Source: Desulfotruncus alcoholivorax DSM 16058 (GTDB taxonomy: Bacteria; Bacillota; Desulfotomaculia; Desulfotomaculales; Desulfallaceae). From it: DNA of 64,000 nt. Both the position numbers and the translations under genes were made by a program. Within the stretch, counting starts at the first letter, position 1. The number at the start of each line of letters is the position of its first letter. Shown in pieces: positions 26,998 through 34,692 of this stretch. The notes under the pieces are model-generated. The model did no database searches, was not told where the DNA came from, and was given only the letters and a program-made list of their open reading frames with translations. The stretch spans positions 1 through 64,000 of the forward strand of contig NZ_AUMW01000015.1 of NCBI RefSeq assembly GCF_000430885.1, given 5' to 3'.

Positions 26998-27213
26998 TTA
27001 TTTTATACCAAGGCACCTATTTGCAATGTCCAATTGCTCTTTTAATTTTTGAATAATTTCCTGGTTGGTGGTGCAGTTTCTTAAAATGTATTCAACCTCG
27101 CCGGGTGTGTACCCCAATTTGGTCAGTTTTTGTTTTAAATTAATGATGACCTCCCTGTCTTGTGCAGTTCTTACATTACCCTTGATTGATTCCTTTGCAA
27201 GTATATGTTCCAT
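26998..27213 (-). CDS. Small orphan protein under c-di-GMP riboswitch control
   Basis: 71 residues from ATG 27213. I do not recognise the family. It is soluble and charged, with two predicted helices: NLKQKLTKLGYTPGEVEYIL, then NQEIIQKLKEQLDIANRCLG. The middle looks like a short helix-turn-helix or UBA-like arrangement around LGYTPGEVEYIL. There is no signal peptide. A longer frame to 27270 overlaps the riboswitch expression platform and is less likely. GAGGAGG lies twelve bases before the ATG. It is flanked by a riboswitch and a terminator, so it is a single-gene unit and presumably a regulator or effector of the adjacent polysaccharide system. That role is inference. Confidence 0.7.
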   Translation of the reverse strand: MEHILAKESIKGNVRTAQDREVIINLKQKLTKLGYTPGEVEYILRNCTTNQEIIQKLKEQLDIANRCLGIK

Positions 27214-27225
27214 CCTTAAATAAAA

Positions 27226-27267
27226 CCTCCTCTTTAAGCAGCACATCCTTAGACACGGGTAAGGAGG
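27226..27267 (-). promoter_or_regulatory. Possible anti-Shine-Dalgarno expression platform
   Basis: Just after the aptamer the minus strand has CCTCCT (27262-27267), which can pair with the AGGAGG of the ribosome binding site at 27227-27232. Pairing would hide the site, so the riboswitch may control translation of the 71-residue gene. No strong terminator is present in this interval. Confidence 0.5.
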
Positions 27268-27275
27268 CACGGCTT

Positions 27276-27362
27276 ATTTGCAACCGGCTGTCCTATCGCT
27301 TTCGCGACTTAGACCCTGTGGCTTTGCGCCCCTGTCTTTCGACAGATTTGCCCTCTATATGC
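27276..27362 (-). ncRNA. Cyclic di-GMP-I (GEMM-I) riboswitch upstream of the 71-residue gene
   Basis: The minus strand reads GAGGGCAAAT, then CTGTCGAAAGACAG (a five-pair stem with GAAA loop) and GGGCGCAAAGCC. Next come GGGTCTAAGTCGCGAAAGCG with a second GAAA-capped stem, and ATAGGACAGCCGGTTGC. Order, loops and the GCAAAGCC core are textbook GEMM-I. It lies between the tyrosine-kinase gene (ends 27423) and the small gene, so it controls the latter. Confidence 0.93.
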
Positions 27363-27422
27363 CGCAATATGACTACACCTAAAAATTTAACAGATATTAG
27401 TTGATAGATCAAGTATTTTTTT

Positions 27423-28151
27423 CTAAAAAGAAGCAATTTTGCCGGGCTTATGCCTCCTGCGTTTTCCCTCATTGCCGTGTGAATAATAATAGTAGTAGTA
27501 ATAATCCCCGCCTTCCATATCCACCCTGTTTAAAACCACACCGATAACTCTGGCTCCAACTCTCTCCAATTTTTCTTTGGCCTCTTTGGCATGATCCTTG
27601 CGGGTGGTTCCCTTACTCACGACCAAGATAACGCCGTCCACCTGGTTGGCCAGCAATAGCGCGTCGGAAAGCATTAACGGGGGCGAATCCACCAAAACCA
27701 CATCAAAATTTTTATTTGCCCTTTCCAAAAGCGCATGCATCCTCTGTGTTGCGACAAGCTCGGACGGATTGGGGGGAATTGGCCCGCTGGGCAAAACGTA
27801 AAGCCCGGGGATTTCCGTTTCCTGCGCTATATCTTTTGGGTCTATGTTTTCGATCAAAGCATTGGTAACCCCCACTTTATCCTCAATGTTGAATACTTTG
27901 TGCAGGTTGGGGCGACGCAGGTCCAGGCCGATAATCAACACTTTTTTATTGGACTGGGCCATAACAATGCCCAAATTAGATATGGTGGTTGTCTTTCCCT
28001 CATCGGGCCCCGCGCTGGTGACCAGTATGGTTTTATACGGCTTGTCCAGCCCGGCAAAATTTATGTTGGTGCGTATCGTGCGGAAGGCCTCCGCAAAGGG
28101 AGACCTGGCATTGCTGCTGGTTATCAGTTTATAATCGCCATTATCACTCAT
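27423..28151 (-). CDS. CpsD/EpsB-type bacterial tyrosine kinase
   Basis: 242 residues. The start AEAFRTIRTNINFA is the adaptor-interacting region. Walker A is SAGPDEGKTTTISNLG, Walker A' is VLIIGLDLRRP (Leu replaces the usual Ala before the second Asp) and Walker B is VVLVDSPP. The C-terminus has a cluster of seven consecutive tyrosines after GGD, the autophosphorylation tail. With its membrane partner CpsC, 20 bases upstream, it controls polymer length and export. ATG 28151 has GAGGTGG upstream. The stop is followed by the riboswitch unit, with no obvious terminator between. Confidence 0.92.
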   Translation of the reverse strand: MSDNGDYKLITSSNARSPFAEAFRTIRTNINFAGLDKPYKTILVTSAGPDEGKTTTISNLGIVMAQSNKKVLIIGLDLRRPNLHKVFNIEDKVGVTNALIENIDPKDIAQETEIPGLYVLPSGPIPPNPSELVATQRMHALLERANKNFDVVLVDSPPLMLSDALLLANQVDGVILVVSKGTTRKDHAKEAKEKLERVGARVIGVVLNRVDMEGGDYYYYYYYSHGNEGKRRRHKPGKIASF

Positions 28152-28170
28152 ATAGCATCCACCTCATTTG

Positions 28171-29481
28171 CTAGCGTTTAACATTGGGCACGACCCCAAT
28201 AACCGGTACTTCAAGAATTTTTTCGATATCCTCCGTGCTTTTTAAGGTATTGTCCAGGAATTCAAGCATAAACGCCAATCCAACCGCCAGCATCAAACCC
28301 AACACCAGTGCCACAGCCATGTTCAATTGTTTATTTGGTTTTACCTGCCTGGTGGTTGAAGCTGAAGAAACGATAACTACACTGGTGTTCCCAAGGTCAA
28401 TAGATTTGGCAATTTGAGTTTGCGTAGCTTTATCAGCCAGAGACGTGCTGGTTTGGCTCAACCTGTCAATTTCATTTTGCAGTTGGGTTTGCTTAAATTT
28501 CTTTTCGCTAAGTTCCACCTGCAGGCTGGTTAAATCTTTTTTCAGTCTTTCCGTATTAGTTACCAGCGCATCAAGGCGGGCTGTTTTTTCAGCCAGGGCG
28601 GCCTGTTTTTGGTTTAACTGGTCATTTAACGATACGTAAAGCGGGTTGACCTGTTCGTTAACTGCCGTTGAGCCGTTTTGCAGGTCCTGGCTGTTTACAG
28701 TTATGGTTCTCGGCACATTTTTCAAGGTTTCCGTTAATTGGGTAATCCCGGCCTGCAGTTCCTTTACCTCTATCCGCACTGAATCGAGCTGAGAAAGGCT
28801 GCTGTTCAAGTCATCGGTCATAATCGTAAATTCTTTGTCCAGAAAATCGACTCCCCGGGGCTGGGCATTGAACTCTTTGAGTTTTGCCAGGGCTGCGTTT
28901 AATTTTTTATCGTTTTGTTCTTTTTGTTGGGTTAAAAAAGCCGCGGAGCGGGACATCTGCTCCTGGTTCTTTTCGGACAGGTAGTCCAGAAATTCGCTGT
29001 TCAATGTGTTGGCAATATCCATCGCCAGCTGCGGGTTGGTATTTTGCACCTTTATTTCAATGATATTGGTGTCTTTAACCGCCTGGGCATCAATCATAGA
29101 GGAAAGGTCAGAGGGAGTGACGCCGTATTCACCCAATTTCAGCTTGGTAATTACTCTCTTCATTACAGCTTCGCTTTTGAGCTGCTCGACATAGGTGTTC
29201 ATGGTCATTTGGGGCATCCTGGACAGGTTGTCAATGACGGAATTCAAATTGTCATTATTTGACACAACTGTGTGGGTATTATCGGAAGCCATGGTCACAA
29301 GCAGCATGCCCTTGGCTTCATAAACCGGGTCCAGTACGAAAAAGCTCAATATCCCGCTGGTGAGCAGGGAAATTAATGTGATCAGGGCGATTATTTTTCT
29401 TCTTTTCTTTAAAACATCGATTATATCCCTTAAATCGATAACCTCGGCGAAAAATTCTTCTTTTGGTTGGTCGTTCTGCAA
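28171..29481 (-). CDS. Wzz/CpsC-type chain-length regulator and kinase activator
   Basis: 436 residues. Membrane helices lie near residues 33-53 and 392-410, bracketing a long extracellular coiled-coil domain (NDKKLNAALAKLKEFNAQ, then LNQKQAALAEKTARLDALV). The Wzz motif is seen at VIDLRDIIDVLKKRRKII, and a PNKQLNMAVALVLGLMLA segment precedes the second helix. It starts at TTG 29481 with AAGGAG eight bases upstream. It sets chain length and activates the downstream kinase. The 20-base spacing to the kinase gene indicates one operon. Confidence 0.9.
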   Translation of the reverse strand: MQNDQPKEEFFAEVIDLRDIIDVLKKRRKIIALITLISLLTSGILSFFVLDPVYEAKGMLLVTMASDNTHTVVSNNDNLNSVIDNLSRMPQMTMNTYVEQLKSEAVMKRVITKLKLGEYGVTPSDLSSMIDAQAVKDTNIIEIKVQNTNPQLAMDIANTLNSEFLDYLSEKNQEQMSRSAAFLTQQKEQNDKKLNAALAKLKEFNAQPRGVDFLDKEFTIMTDDLNSSLSQLDSVRIEVKELQAGITQLTETLKNVPRTITVNSQDLQNGSTAVNEQVNPLYVSLNDQLNQKQAALAEKTARLDALVTNTERLKKDLTSLQVELSEKKFKQTQLQNEIDRLSQTSTSLADKATQTQIAKSIDLGNTSVVIVSSASTTRQVKPNKQLNMAVALVLGLMLAVGLAFMLEFLDNTLKSTEDIEKILEVPVIGVVPNVKR

Positions 29482-29695
29482 TGTTATAACTCCTTTTTAA
29501 AATATTGAGCAATAAGGTAATATTCGACAGTTATTTTTAATTACCTTCAATACACGATAAAACATTCCACAATAAAATAATATAATATAATCATATAATA
29601 TAATCCGCAAAACAATCCGCGATAAAACAGTCGCCGGGCAGTTCACCGGGCGGTATTTTCCCTTTCAATATCCGGGGCATTTAATTTATCAAGGT

Positions 29696-30508
29696 TCAAG
29701 GCGTTTGCCTCAGCTTTTTGACCAGCCTGGAGATCAAACCTCTTCCCGCCTGTTTCTGTTTAGGTGTTTTTTCAGCCGGTTCAACCCGTTTTACCGGCTT
29801 GCCCCGGATTAAGTGCTCCGGGTTTTGTTCTGTAAGCAATTCTATCATACCGGTGTTCAATTGCTGGTGCATCTTTTTCAGCAGTGTTTTTAACAGAGGC
29901 GGCCTGTTGTTGGGGGAATGGGCATCCGACGCCAGGAAATGCGCCAGCCCCTGGTTGACCAGGTTTATCCCCGCGTATTTGGCCTTATCTCCAAACAGGC
30001 CGGCTATGCTTCCCAATGTAACCTGGGCCAGCGCTCCCTGGTGGATCAAACCGGCCAGCCTGCCGGGGTTTTTTTGCAGTTCGGCGTTTCTTTCCGGGTG
30101 AGCGATGATGGGAGTGACACCCTGCAGCATTATTTCAAATATGACGTTTTCGGCATAAACCGGCACGGAGGCGAAAGGGAATTCCACCAACAGGTACTTG
30201 CCCCCGTTGTTAAGGGTCAATATTTCGCCTGACCGCAACCGTTGCGGGATATCCGGCTCCAGCAGGTATTCGGCGCCGGGGTATAGTTGCAAAGGGATCT
30301 TTTCTTTAATTAACAAGTTGTTCAGTGCAGCCACCGCATCCAAAATCTGCCATTTCTCCCGGCTGTACAACCCGGCGGCGACATGGGGGGTTGCAATAAG
30401 GCCCGTCATTCCTTCCAGCACGGCAATGCGGGCCATGTCCAAAGCTTCGTTGACGTCGCGGGCCCCGTCGTCCATGCCCGGCAAAATATGGGCGTGAATA
30501 TCAATCAT
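29696..30508 (-). CDS. CpsB/YwqE-type PHP tyrosine phosphatase
   Basis: 270 residues from ATG 30508 (GAGGG six bases upstream; the TTG two codons earlier lies on that site). DIHAHILPGMDDGARD at the start, ATPHVAAGLY, PIIAHPERN and HFLASDAHSPNNRPP are the metal-binding motifs of the PHP domain. The protein removes phosphate from the CpsD tail, completing the CpsB-C-D control loop. The C-terminal 40 residues are basic (KPVKRVEPAEKTPKQKQ). The 214-base gap to the next gene is very AT-rich, with repeated TATAAT-like runs near 29580-29610, and may hold a promoter for cpsC. Confidence 0.9.
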   Translation of the reverse strand: MIDIHAHILPGMDDGARDVNEALDMARIAVLEGMTGLIATPHVAAGLYSREKWQILDAVAALNNLLIKEKIPLQLYPGAEYLLEPDIPQRLRSGEILTLNNGGKYLLVEFPFASVPVYAENVIFEIMLQGVTPIIAHPERNAELQKNPGRLAGLIHQGALAQVTLGSIAGLFGDKAKYAGINLVNQGLAHFLASDAHSPNNRPPLLKTLLKKMHQQLNTGMIELLTEQNPEHLIRGKPVKRVEPAEKTPKQKQAGRGLISRLVKKLRQTP

Positions 30509-30562
30509 AATCAACCCTCAAAGAAACTTTCCTTAATATTTCCTTTATGGCTTCAGGGGGAA

Positions 30563-31168
30563 CTAATTATTTCTTTTAATGTACTCTGTTGCCCTGGCTC
30601 TAAGGTAATGCTCCCGCTCTTTTTTCTGCTGCCGGTACTGACTTTCCGCTTCGTCGACCACATCCAGCGGAAAATGCCCCTGTTTCAGCTCATTTTCCAT
30701 GTCGCTTAGGATGCCGTAAAATTTGGCGTCACATTCTTTTTCAAGTGCCTTGGCTTCTGTAATGCACCGGTAAGCGATTTTGATAACTTCTTTTTTTTGC
30801 CCTCCGCTGTTTTTAACATCCACCTGGGCCCTTTTCAGCAGGTTGTTGAGCTTGCCTGTATATTCCGACTGCAGATTGGAGAACAGGGCTGTATATTTTA
30901 ATAAAATGGCTTTGTATTTTTCCTGTTCCACGCCGGAGCCCAATTGGGACAAGTCCCCGGGGCCGGGCAAAAGGTCGATGCCGGCACCGCCCTGAAAAGT
31001 GCCGGGCGCTCCGGAAGAACCAGGTTCTCCGGCTGGATTCGTCATCCCGTGGTAATTTTTTGTCAAATCCGACCCGCCGGGGCCGGCATTGTTAATCAGC
31101 AATAACAGGCTGATACCTATTACACATAATAAGGAAGTTGCCGCTATTAAAAATTTTGGGTTTTTCAA
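30563..31168 (-). CDS. Unknown membrane-anchored or secreted protein
   Basis: 201 residues from TTG 31168. An N-terminal hydrophobic helix (residues 6-26) is followed by a flexible Gly/Pro/Ser stretch to residue 75 (EPGSSGAPGTFQGGAG). A helical, charged domain with likely coiled coil follows (KYTALFSNLQSEYTGKLNNL, EAKALEKECDAKFYGILSDM). I do not recognise the family. It is the first gene of the CpsB-C-D group and ends about 50 bases before cpsB. A role in anchoring or sensing at the polymer export site is possible but not shown. Confidence 0.7.
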   Translation of the reverse strand: MKNPKFLIAATSLLCVIGISLLLLINNAGPGGSDLTKNYHGMTNPAGEPGSSGAPGTFQGGAGIDLLPGPGDLSQLGSGVEQEKYKAILLKYTALFSNLQSEYTGKLNNLLKRAQVDVKNSGGQKKEVIKIAYRCITEAKALEKECDAKFYGILSDMENELKQGHFPLDVVDEAESQYRQQKKEREHYLRARATEYIKRNN

Positions 31169-31327
31169 TATGGCACCCGCCCCGTTGCAATATTCAGCAA
31201 CATTAAAATAATTAAATAATAAATCAATTACTAAAAGGACTAACAGGACACTAAAAGGTCACTAAAAGGAAAAGGCACTTAAAGTACAGTAAATGTACTT
31301 ATCTGTTATGGATTACCAAAGAAAATA

Positions 31328-31345
31328 ATTCGACAAGGATCGAAT
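31328..31345. promoter_or_regulatory. Palindrome ATTCGA-N6-TCGAAT, possible operator
   Basis: A perfect six-base inverted repeat with six-base spacer lies 160 bases upstream of the cps-type operon start at 31168. The rest of the 277-base gap contains two AAAAGG-TCACTAAAAGG type direct repeats (near 31225-31270) and a small palindrome AAGTAC...GTACTT near 31280. No regulator can be named. Confidence 0.35.
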
Positions 31346-31445
31346 CTGTTCCTTTAATAGTTATATAATTTTGGTAATGGAAAATAGATTGCCGCATCGC
31401 ACCGGCGGGCTTCCAGCCAAGCGTGCACCGGAGACAGAACCTGCG

Positions 31446-32984
31446 CTAATGTATACCTGCCGCATTGATGATATCCTGCTGTATTTTTTTCAGCCTGTTT
31501 TTATTGTTGGATTCCGCATAAATCCTAAAAAGCGGCTCGGTGCCGGAGGCGCGAACCAGGACCCACTCGCCGCTCTCTAAAACAAGCTTTATCCCGTCCA
31601 TGGCATTTTTTTTGGCGACCGGAACCCCGGCGAGTTCACCGGGGTTCAGTTGTTGCAGTTTCTCCATGATGCGGCTCTTTTGGGCCGGGGTGGTGTGAAC
31701 ATCCAAACGATCGCTGTACATGCCGCCGCCGTATGCACGGGCCAATTCCTCCGCAAGTTGACTCAAGCTTTTACCGTTGACAGCAACCATTTCGGCTGCC
31801 AGCAGGCCGGCCAGTATGCCGTCCTTTTCAGGAATATGCCCTTTTATGGAAAGCCCCCCGCTTTCCTCTCCGCCCAGCACGCAGCCCTTTTCCAGCAGGT
31901 TTTGCCCGATATATTTAAACCCGACCGGCGTTTCGTATACTTGTTGCCCGTGTTTTTCGGCAATCCGGTCCAGCATGTGGGTGGTGGCCACGGTGCGGGT
32001 AACCGGGCCCACCAGGCCTTTTACGGTAATCAGGTGGTGATACAGCAAGGGCAGGAATTGGTTGGGGGTTATGTAAACCCCCCCGGCATCGATGATGCCG
32101 AAGCGGTCGGCGTCGCCGTCCAGCGCCAGGCCCAGGCGCGCGCCCTCATCCTTGATCCACCGGCACGCTCCTTCCAGCGACTTCCTGGTGGGTTCGGGCA
32201 AGCTGCCGCCAAACAGCGGGTCGCGGTGGCAACGGCACTCTTTAACCCTGCTGCCTGCCCGTTTGAGCATTATATCAAGGTAGCCCATCCCGCTGCCGTG
32301 CATGGCGTCCACCATTACCTCCAGGTTGGCCCGGCCGATTGCCTCCATGTCCACAAGTTTTTCCAGGTGATCAAAATATTCGTAACGGGGGTCGATCATA
32401 ATGCGGTCAGCCACGTGGTGTTCAGACTGTTCTTTGGACCGGCGCCCGGTTTGGTATTCAGCTGCGGGCTGCGCCATCGCGATGCCGTGGTCAACAGCCA
32501 GTTCCAGGGCCTGCTCCTGGTGGATGCTTGTTGGACGGCGGTCGCCGTTCCGGAGGTAAGCTATATCGTTTTGGAGGCGGGCTATATTTTCTTCTATTGC
32601 GGCTGTTATGTGAGGCAGCGCCGGGCCGGCGTAATCAGGGATAAATTTAAAGCCGTTGTATTCAGGCGGGTTGTGGCTGGCTGTGAGCATTACCGCACCG
32701 GCGGCATGATGCACTTTTACGGCAAAGGCTGTAACCGGCGTGGGCAGCGGCCCGTCGGACAGGTAAACTTTGATACCGTTTTGGATCATCACATCGGCCA
32801 CGTTGTCGGCAAAGAGGTCGGAGAGAAAACGGTTGTCATATCCGATGACTATGCCCCTGGCCCCCATGTCCTTGCTGTTGATGTAGTCCGCCACCGCCTT
32901 GGAGACAATGCGGACGTTATCAAAGGTGAAATCGCCGGCGATAATTCCCCGCCAGCCGTCCGTGCCGAATTTTATTTTTTTCAT
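31446..32984 (-). CDS. Phosphoglucomutase/phosphomannomutase family protein
   Basis: 512 residues from ATG 32984; AGGAGG lies eleven bases upstream. FGTDGWRGIIAGDFTFDNV opens the alpha-phosphohexomutase fold. VMLTASHNPPEYNGFKF contains the phosphoserine, ALDGDADRFGI binds the metal, and GGEESGGLSIKGHIPEKDG is the sugar-binding loop. RASGTEPLFRIYAES binds the substrate phosphate. It interconverts hexose 6- and 1-phosphates and so supplies GalU downstream in metabolism. Substrate choice between glucose and mannose cannot be fixed from sequence. Confidence 0.92.
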   Translation of the reverse strand: MKKIKFGTDGWRGIIAGDFTFDNVRIVSKAVADYINSKDMGARGIVIGYDNRFLSDLFADNVADVMIQNGIKVYLSDGPLPTPVTAFAVKVHHAAGAVMLTASHNPPEYNGFKFIPDYAGPALPHITAAIEENIARLQNDIAYLRNGDRRPTSIHQEQALELAVDHGIAMAQPAAEYQTGRRSKEQSEHHVADRIMIDPRYEYFDHLEKLVDMEAIGRANLEVMVDAMHGSGMGYLDIMLKRAGSRVKECRCHRDPLFGGSLPEPTRKSLEGACRWIKDEGARLGLALDGDADRFGIIDAGGVYITPNQFLPLLYHHLITVKGLVGPVTRTVATTHMLDRIAEKHGQQVYETPVGFKYIGQNLLEKGCVLGGEESGGLSIKGHIPEKDGILAGLLAAEMVAVNGKSLSQLAEELARAYGGGMYSDRLDVHTTPAQKSRIMEKLQQLNPGELAGVPVAKKNAMDGIKLVLESGEWVLVRASGTEPLFRIYAESNNKNRLKKIQQDIINAAGIH

Positions 32985-33110
32985 TTTTATGTAATCCTCC
33001 TGGTCCTGGTTTGATAAACACGTTCTATCCGCCAACTATTTAACACCGCTTCAATTACCCGGCTTTAACCATATGCCAAAGCAAGCATACTGAATGACCT
33101 TTAACCAAAG

Positions 33111-33131
33111 TATTCTGACTCCTGACTCCTC
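33111..33131. repeat. Dispersed GACTCCT repeat, short copy
   Basis: TTCTGACTCCTGACTCCTC is the reverse complement of the CAGGAGTCAGAATT unit repeated at 50011-50060. It lies in the spacer between the phosphohexomutase and the small plus-strand gene. Confidence 0.5.
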
Positions 33132-33202
33132 AATAAAGCAATTATTTTGAAGTAATTATTTTGAAGTAATTATTTTTTATATTAAATGTCAATCAATGCG
33201 CA

Positions 33203-33208
33203 TATAAT
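33203..33208 (+). promoter_or_regulatory. Possible -10 element of the small plus-strand gene
   Basis: TATAAT stands 67 bases before the TTG start at 33276. No good -35 hexamer is present at the right distance, so this is only a candidate. Confidence 0.3.
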
Positions 33209-33275
33209 GTACAGATCTTAATGTTACCCCTAAAATGTTACTTTATGCATTTTTAGCCAGATAAGGAGGATTATA

Positions 33276-33425
33276 TTGAATAAGCAGGCAGTGCTAAGGA
33301 TTGGCAAGGTTGAAGATATCCGGCGGGATGAGATGTATCGTGATTATTTGCTGCTGTTGGCGGAAAAGAAAAAAGCGCGGGGAAAAATTGACAGCGCTGT
33401 GCGAAACAGGCTTGCGCTGAAATAA
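33276..33425 (+). CDS. Small basic protein of 49 residues, unknown
   Basis: AAGGAGG lies six bases before TTG 33276, an excellent ribosome binding site. The frame reads MNKQAVLRIGKVEDIRRDEM after initiator and continues YRDYLLLLAEKKKARGKID to a TAA at 33423. It is basic and mostly helical. Its last codons overlap the stem of a terminator hairpin. It is on the opposite strand to all neighbours. I do not recognise a family. The strong translation signal, possible promoter and terminator make it a credible gene. Confidence 0.6.
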   Translation: MNKQAVLRIGKVEDIRRDEMYRDYLLLLAEKKKARGKIDSAVRNRLALK

Positions 33426-33444
33426 GCGGCAAGCCTGTTCTTTT
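33405..33444 (+). terminator. Terminator overlapping the end of the 49-residue gene
   Basis: AACAGGCTTGC and GCAAGCCTGTT form an eleven-pair stem around a 13-base loop, followed by CTTTT on the plus strand. The stop codon lies in the loop. Confidence 0.75.
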
Positions 33445-33464
33445 CAATAGTTAAATATTAATTT

Positions 33465-34403
33465 TTAATTATTAAAGGTATTATTTGCGGCATGTCGACA
33501 GTACTTCACAGTTTCCAGCAGGCCCGCGGCCAGGCCGGTCTGTGCCCGCCAGTTCAGCCCCGAGGCGGCCGCCCTTTCGTCCAGGTAGCTATGTTCAATG
33601 TCTCCCGGCCGGGCCGGGCAGTATTCGGGCTCCGGTGTGCTGCCCGTTATTTCTTTCAGGGTGTCGAACAGTTCGTTAACCGAGGTGGGCATGCCGGTGC
33701 TGACATTAAAAATGCCCCCGCCGCCCCCGGTCAGCGCGGACAGGTTGGCGTTCACCACATCTCCCACGTAGATGAAGTCCCGGGTCTGCTTGCCGGTGCC
33801 GAATATTTTCACCCGCCGGCCCCGCAGCATCCGGTCGGTGAAGATGGCCACCACGCCGCCTTCCCCGGTGGCGTCCTGCCGCGGGCCGTATACGTTGGCA
33901 TAACGCAGCACGGTGAAGTCAAGGTTGTATAATGTCCGGTAGACCGCCAGGTAATGCTCCACGGTGTGCTTGGATATGCCGTAGCCGGACATGGGCTGCA
34001 AAGGGTGTTTTTCGTCCACCGGCAGGTAGCGGGGGTTGCCGTAAACGGCAGCCGAAGAGGCGTAGACAATTTTTTTGACCCCGCAGGAGCGGCAGGCTTC
34101 CAGCAGGTTGATGGTTCCGATGACGTTGATGGCGGCGTCCTCCGCCGGCCAGTCCACGCTGGACTGCACGTCGATTTGGGCGGCGTGGTGGATTACGTAC
34201 CCGGGTCGCTCGGATTTCAGAGTTTCCCGCACGAAGTTTTCATCCCGCAGGTCGCCCTTGTAGAAATTAACCCGGGGGTCCAGGTTTTCCATCCGCCCGC
34301 TGGACAGGTTGTCCAGTACGGCAGTTTGGCAGCCCCGGGCGACCAGGGCATCTACAATGTGGGAACCGATGAAGCCGGCCCCGCCAGTTACTAATACTCG
34401 CAT
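33465..34403 (-). CDS. UDP-glucose 4-epimerase family protein
   Basis: 312 residues from ATG 34403 with AGGAGG upstream. VTGGAGFIGSHIVDAL binds NAD, YASSAAVYG holds the catalytic Ser and SGYGISKHTVEHY the Tyr-x3-Lys pair. RYANVYGPRQDATGEGGVVA is typical of short archaeal/clostridial GalE-like enzymes. It may interconvert UDP-Glc and UDP-Gal, or act on another UDP-hexose. It is the only intact member of this family in the window apart from the dehydratases, and could compensate for the broken galE at 396. Confidence 0.87.
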   Translation of the reverse strand: MRVLVTGGAGFIGSHIVDALVARGCQTAVLDNLSSGRMENLDPRVNFYKGDLRDENFVRETLKSERPGYVIHHAAQIDVQSSVDWPAEDAAINVIGTINLLEACRSCGVKKIVYASSAAVYGNPRYLPVDEKHPLQPMSGYGISKHTVEHYLAVYRTLYNLDFTVLRYANVYGPRQDATGEGGVVAIFTDRMLRGRRVKIFGTGKQTRDFIYVGDVVNANLSALTGGGGGIFNVSTGMPTSVNELFDTLKEITGSTPEPEYCPARPGDIEHSYLDERAAASGLNWRAQTGLAAGLLETVKYCRHAANNTFNN

Positions 34404-34497
34404 ATGCCCTCCTATATCAAAGTGATTGTTCCGCGCCACGAAGCGCCACGGGGACGGTTCCTCCGGCTTCCCTTCGCTATACGCTTCGTACGCTTCG

Positions 34498-34603
34498 GGG
34501 ACGCTCGAAGCGTCCCATGATTCCGCTGCTCATGAATCCGCTATACCTGGCTCCGATAGGGACTTTAAGTAGTAAACCGCACGGGCGGTCGTCCGCCCCT
34601 ACC
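34498..34603. repeat. Spacer with palindromic and dispersed repeats
   Basis: Within the 289-base gap after galU, GGGACGCT/AGCGTCCC (34498-34516) forms an eight-pair stem. The gap also holds one copy of the GGGACGGTTC motif (34451-34460) also seen at 35621 and 45485. CGGGCGGTCGTCCGCCCCTACC (34582-34603) is related to the sequence at 37264-37290. No gene is seen here. Confidence 0.55.
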
Positions 34604-34692
34604 GATGACAAGGGCTGGGGAAACAATAGATACATGCAAACACGCGCATGCAAACATGCGGATGTTTCTCTTGCTTCTATCTTACCTGGTTC

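Noticed and set aside
29575-29615. Strong promoter made of repeated TATAAT boxes
   Set aside because: The runs of AATATAATATAAT are low-complexity and give no single convincing -35/-10 pair.
31650-33014. A 454-codon plus-strand frame
   Set aside because: It is the antisense of the phosphohexomutase gene, has no ribosome binding site and reads as low-complexity His/Gly/Val typical of GC-rich shadow frames.
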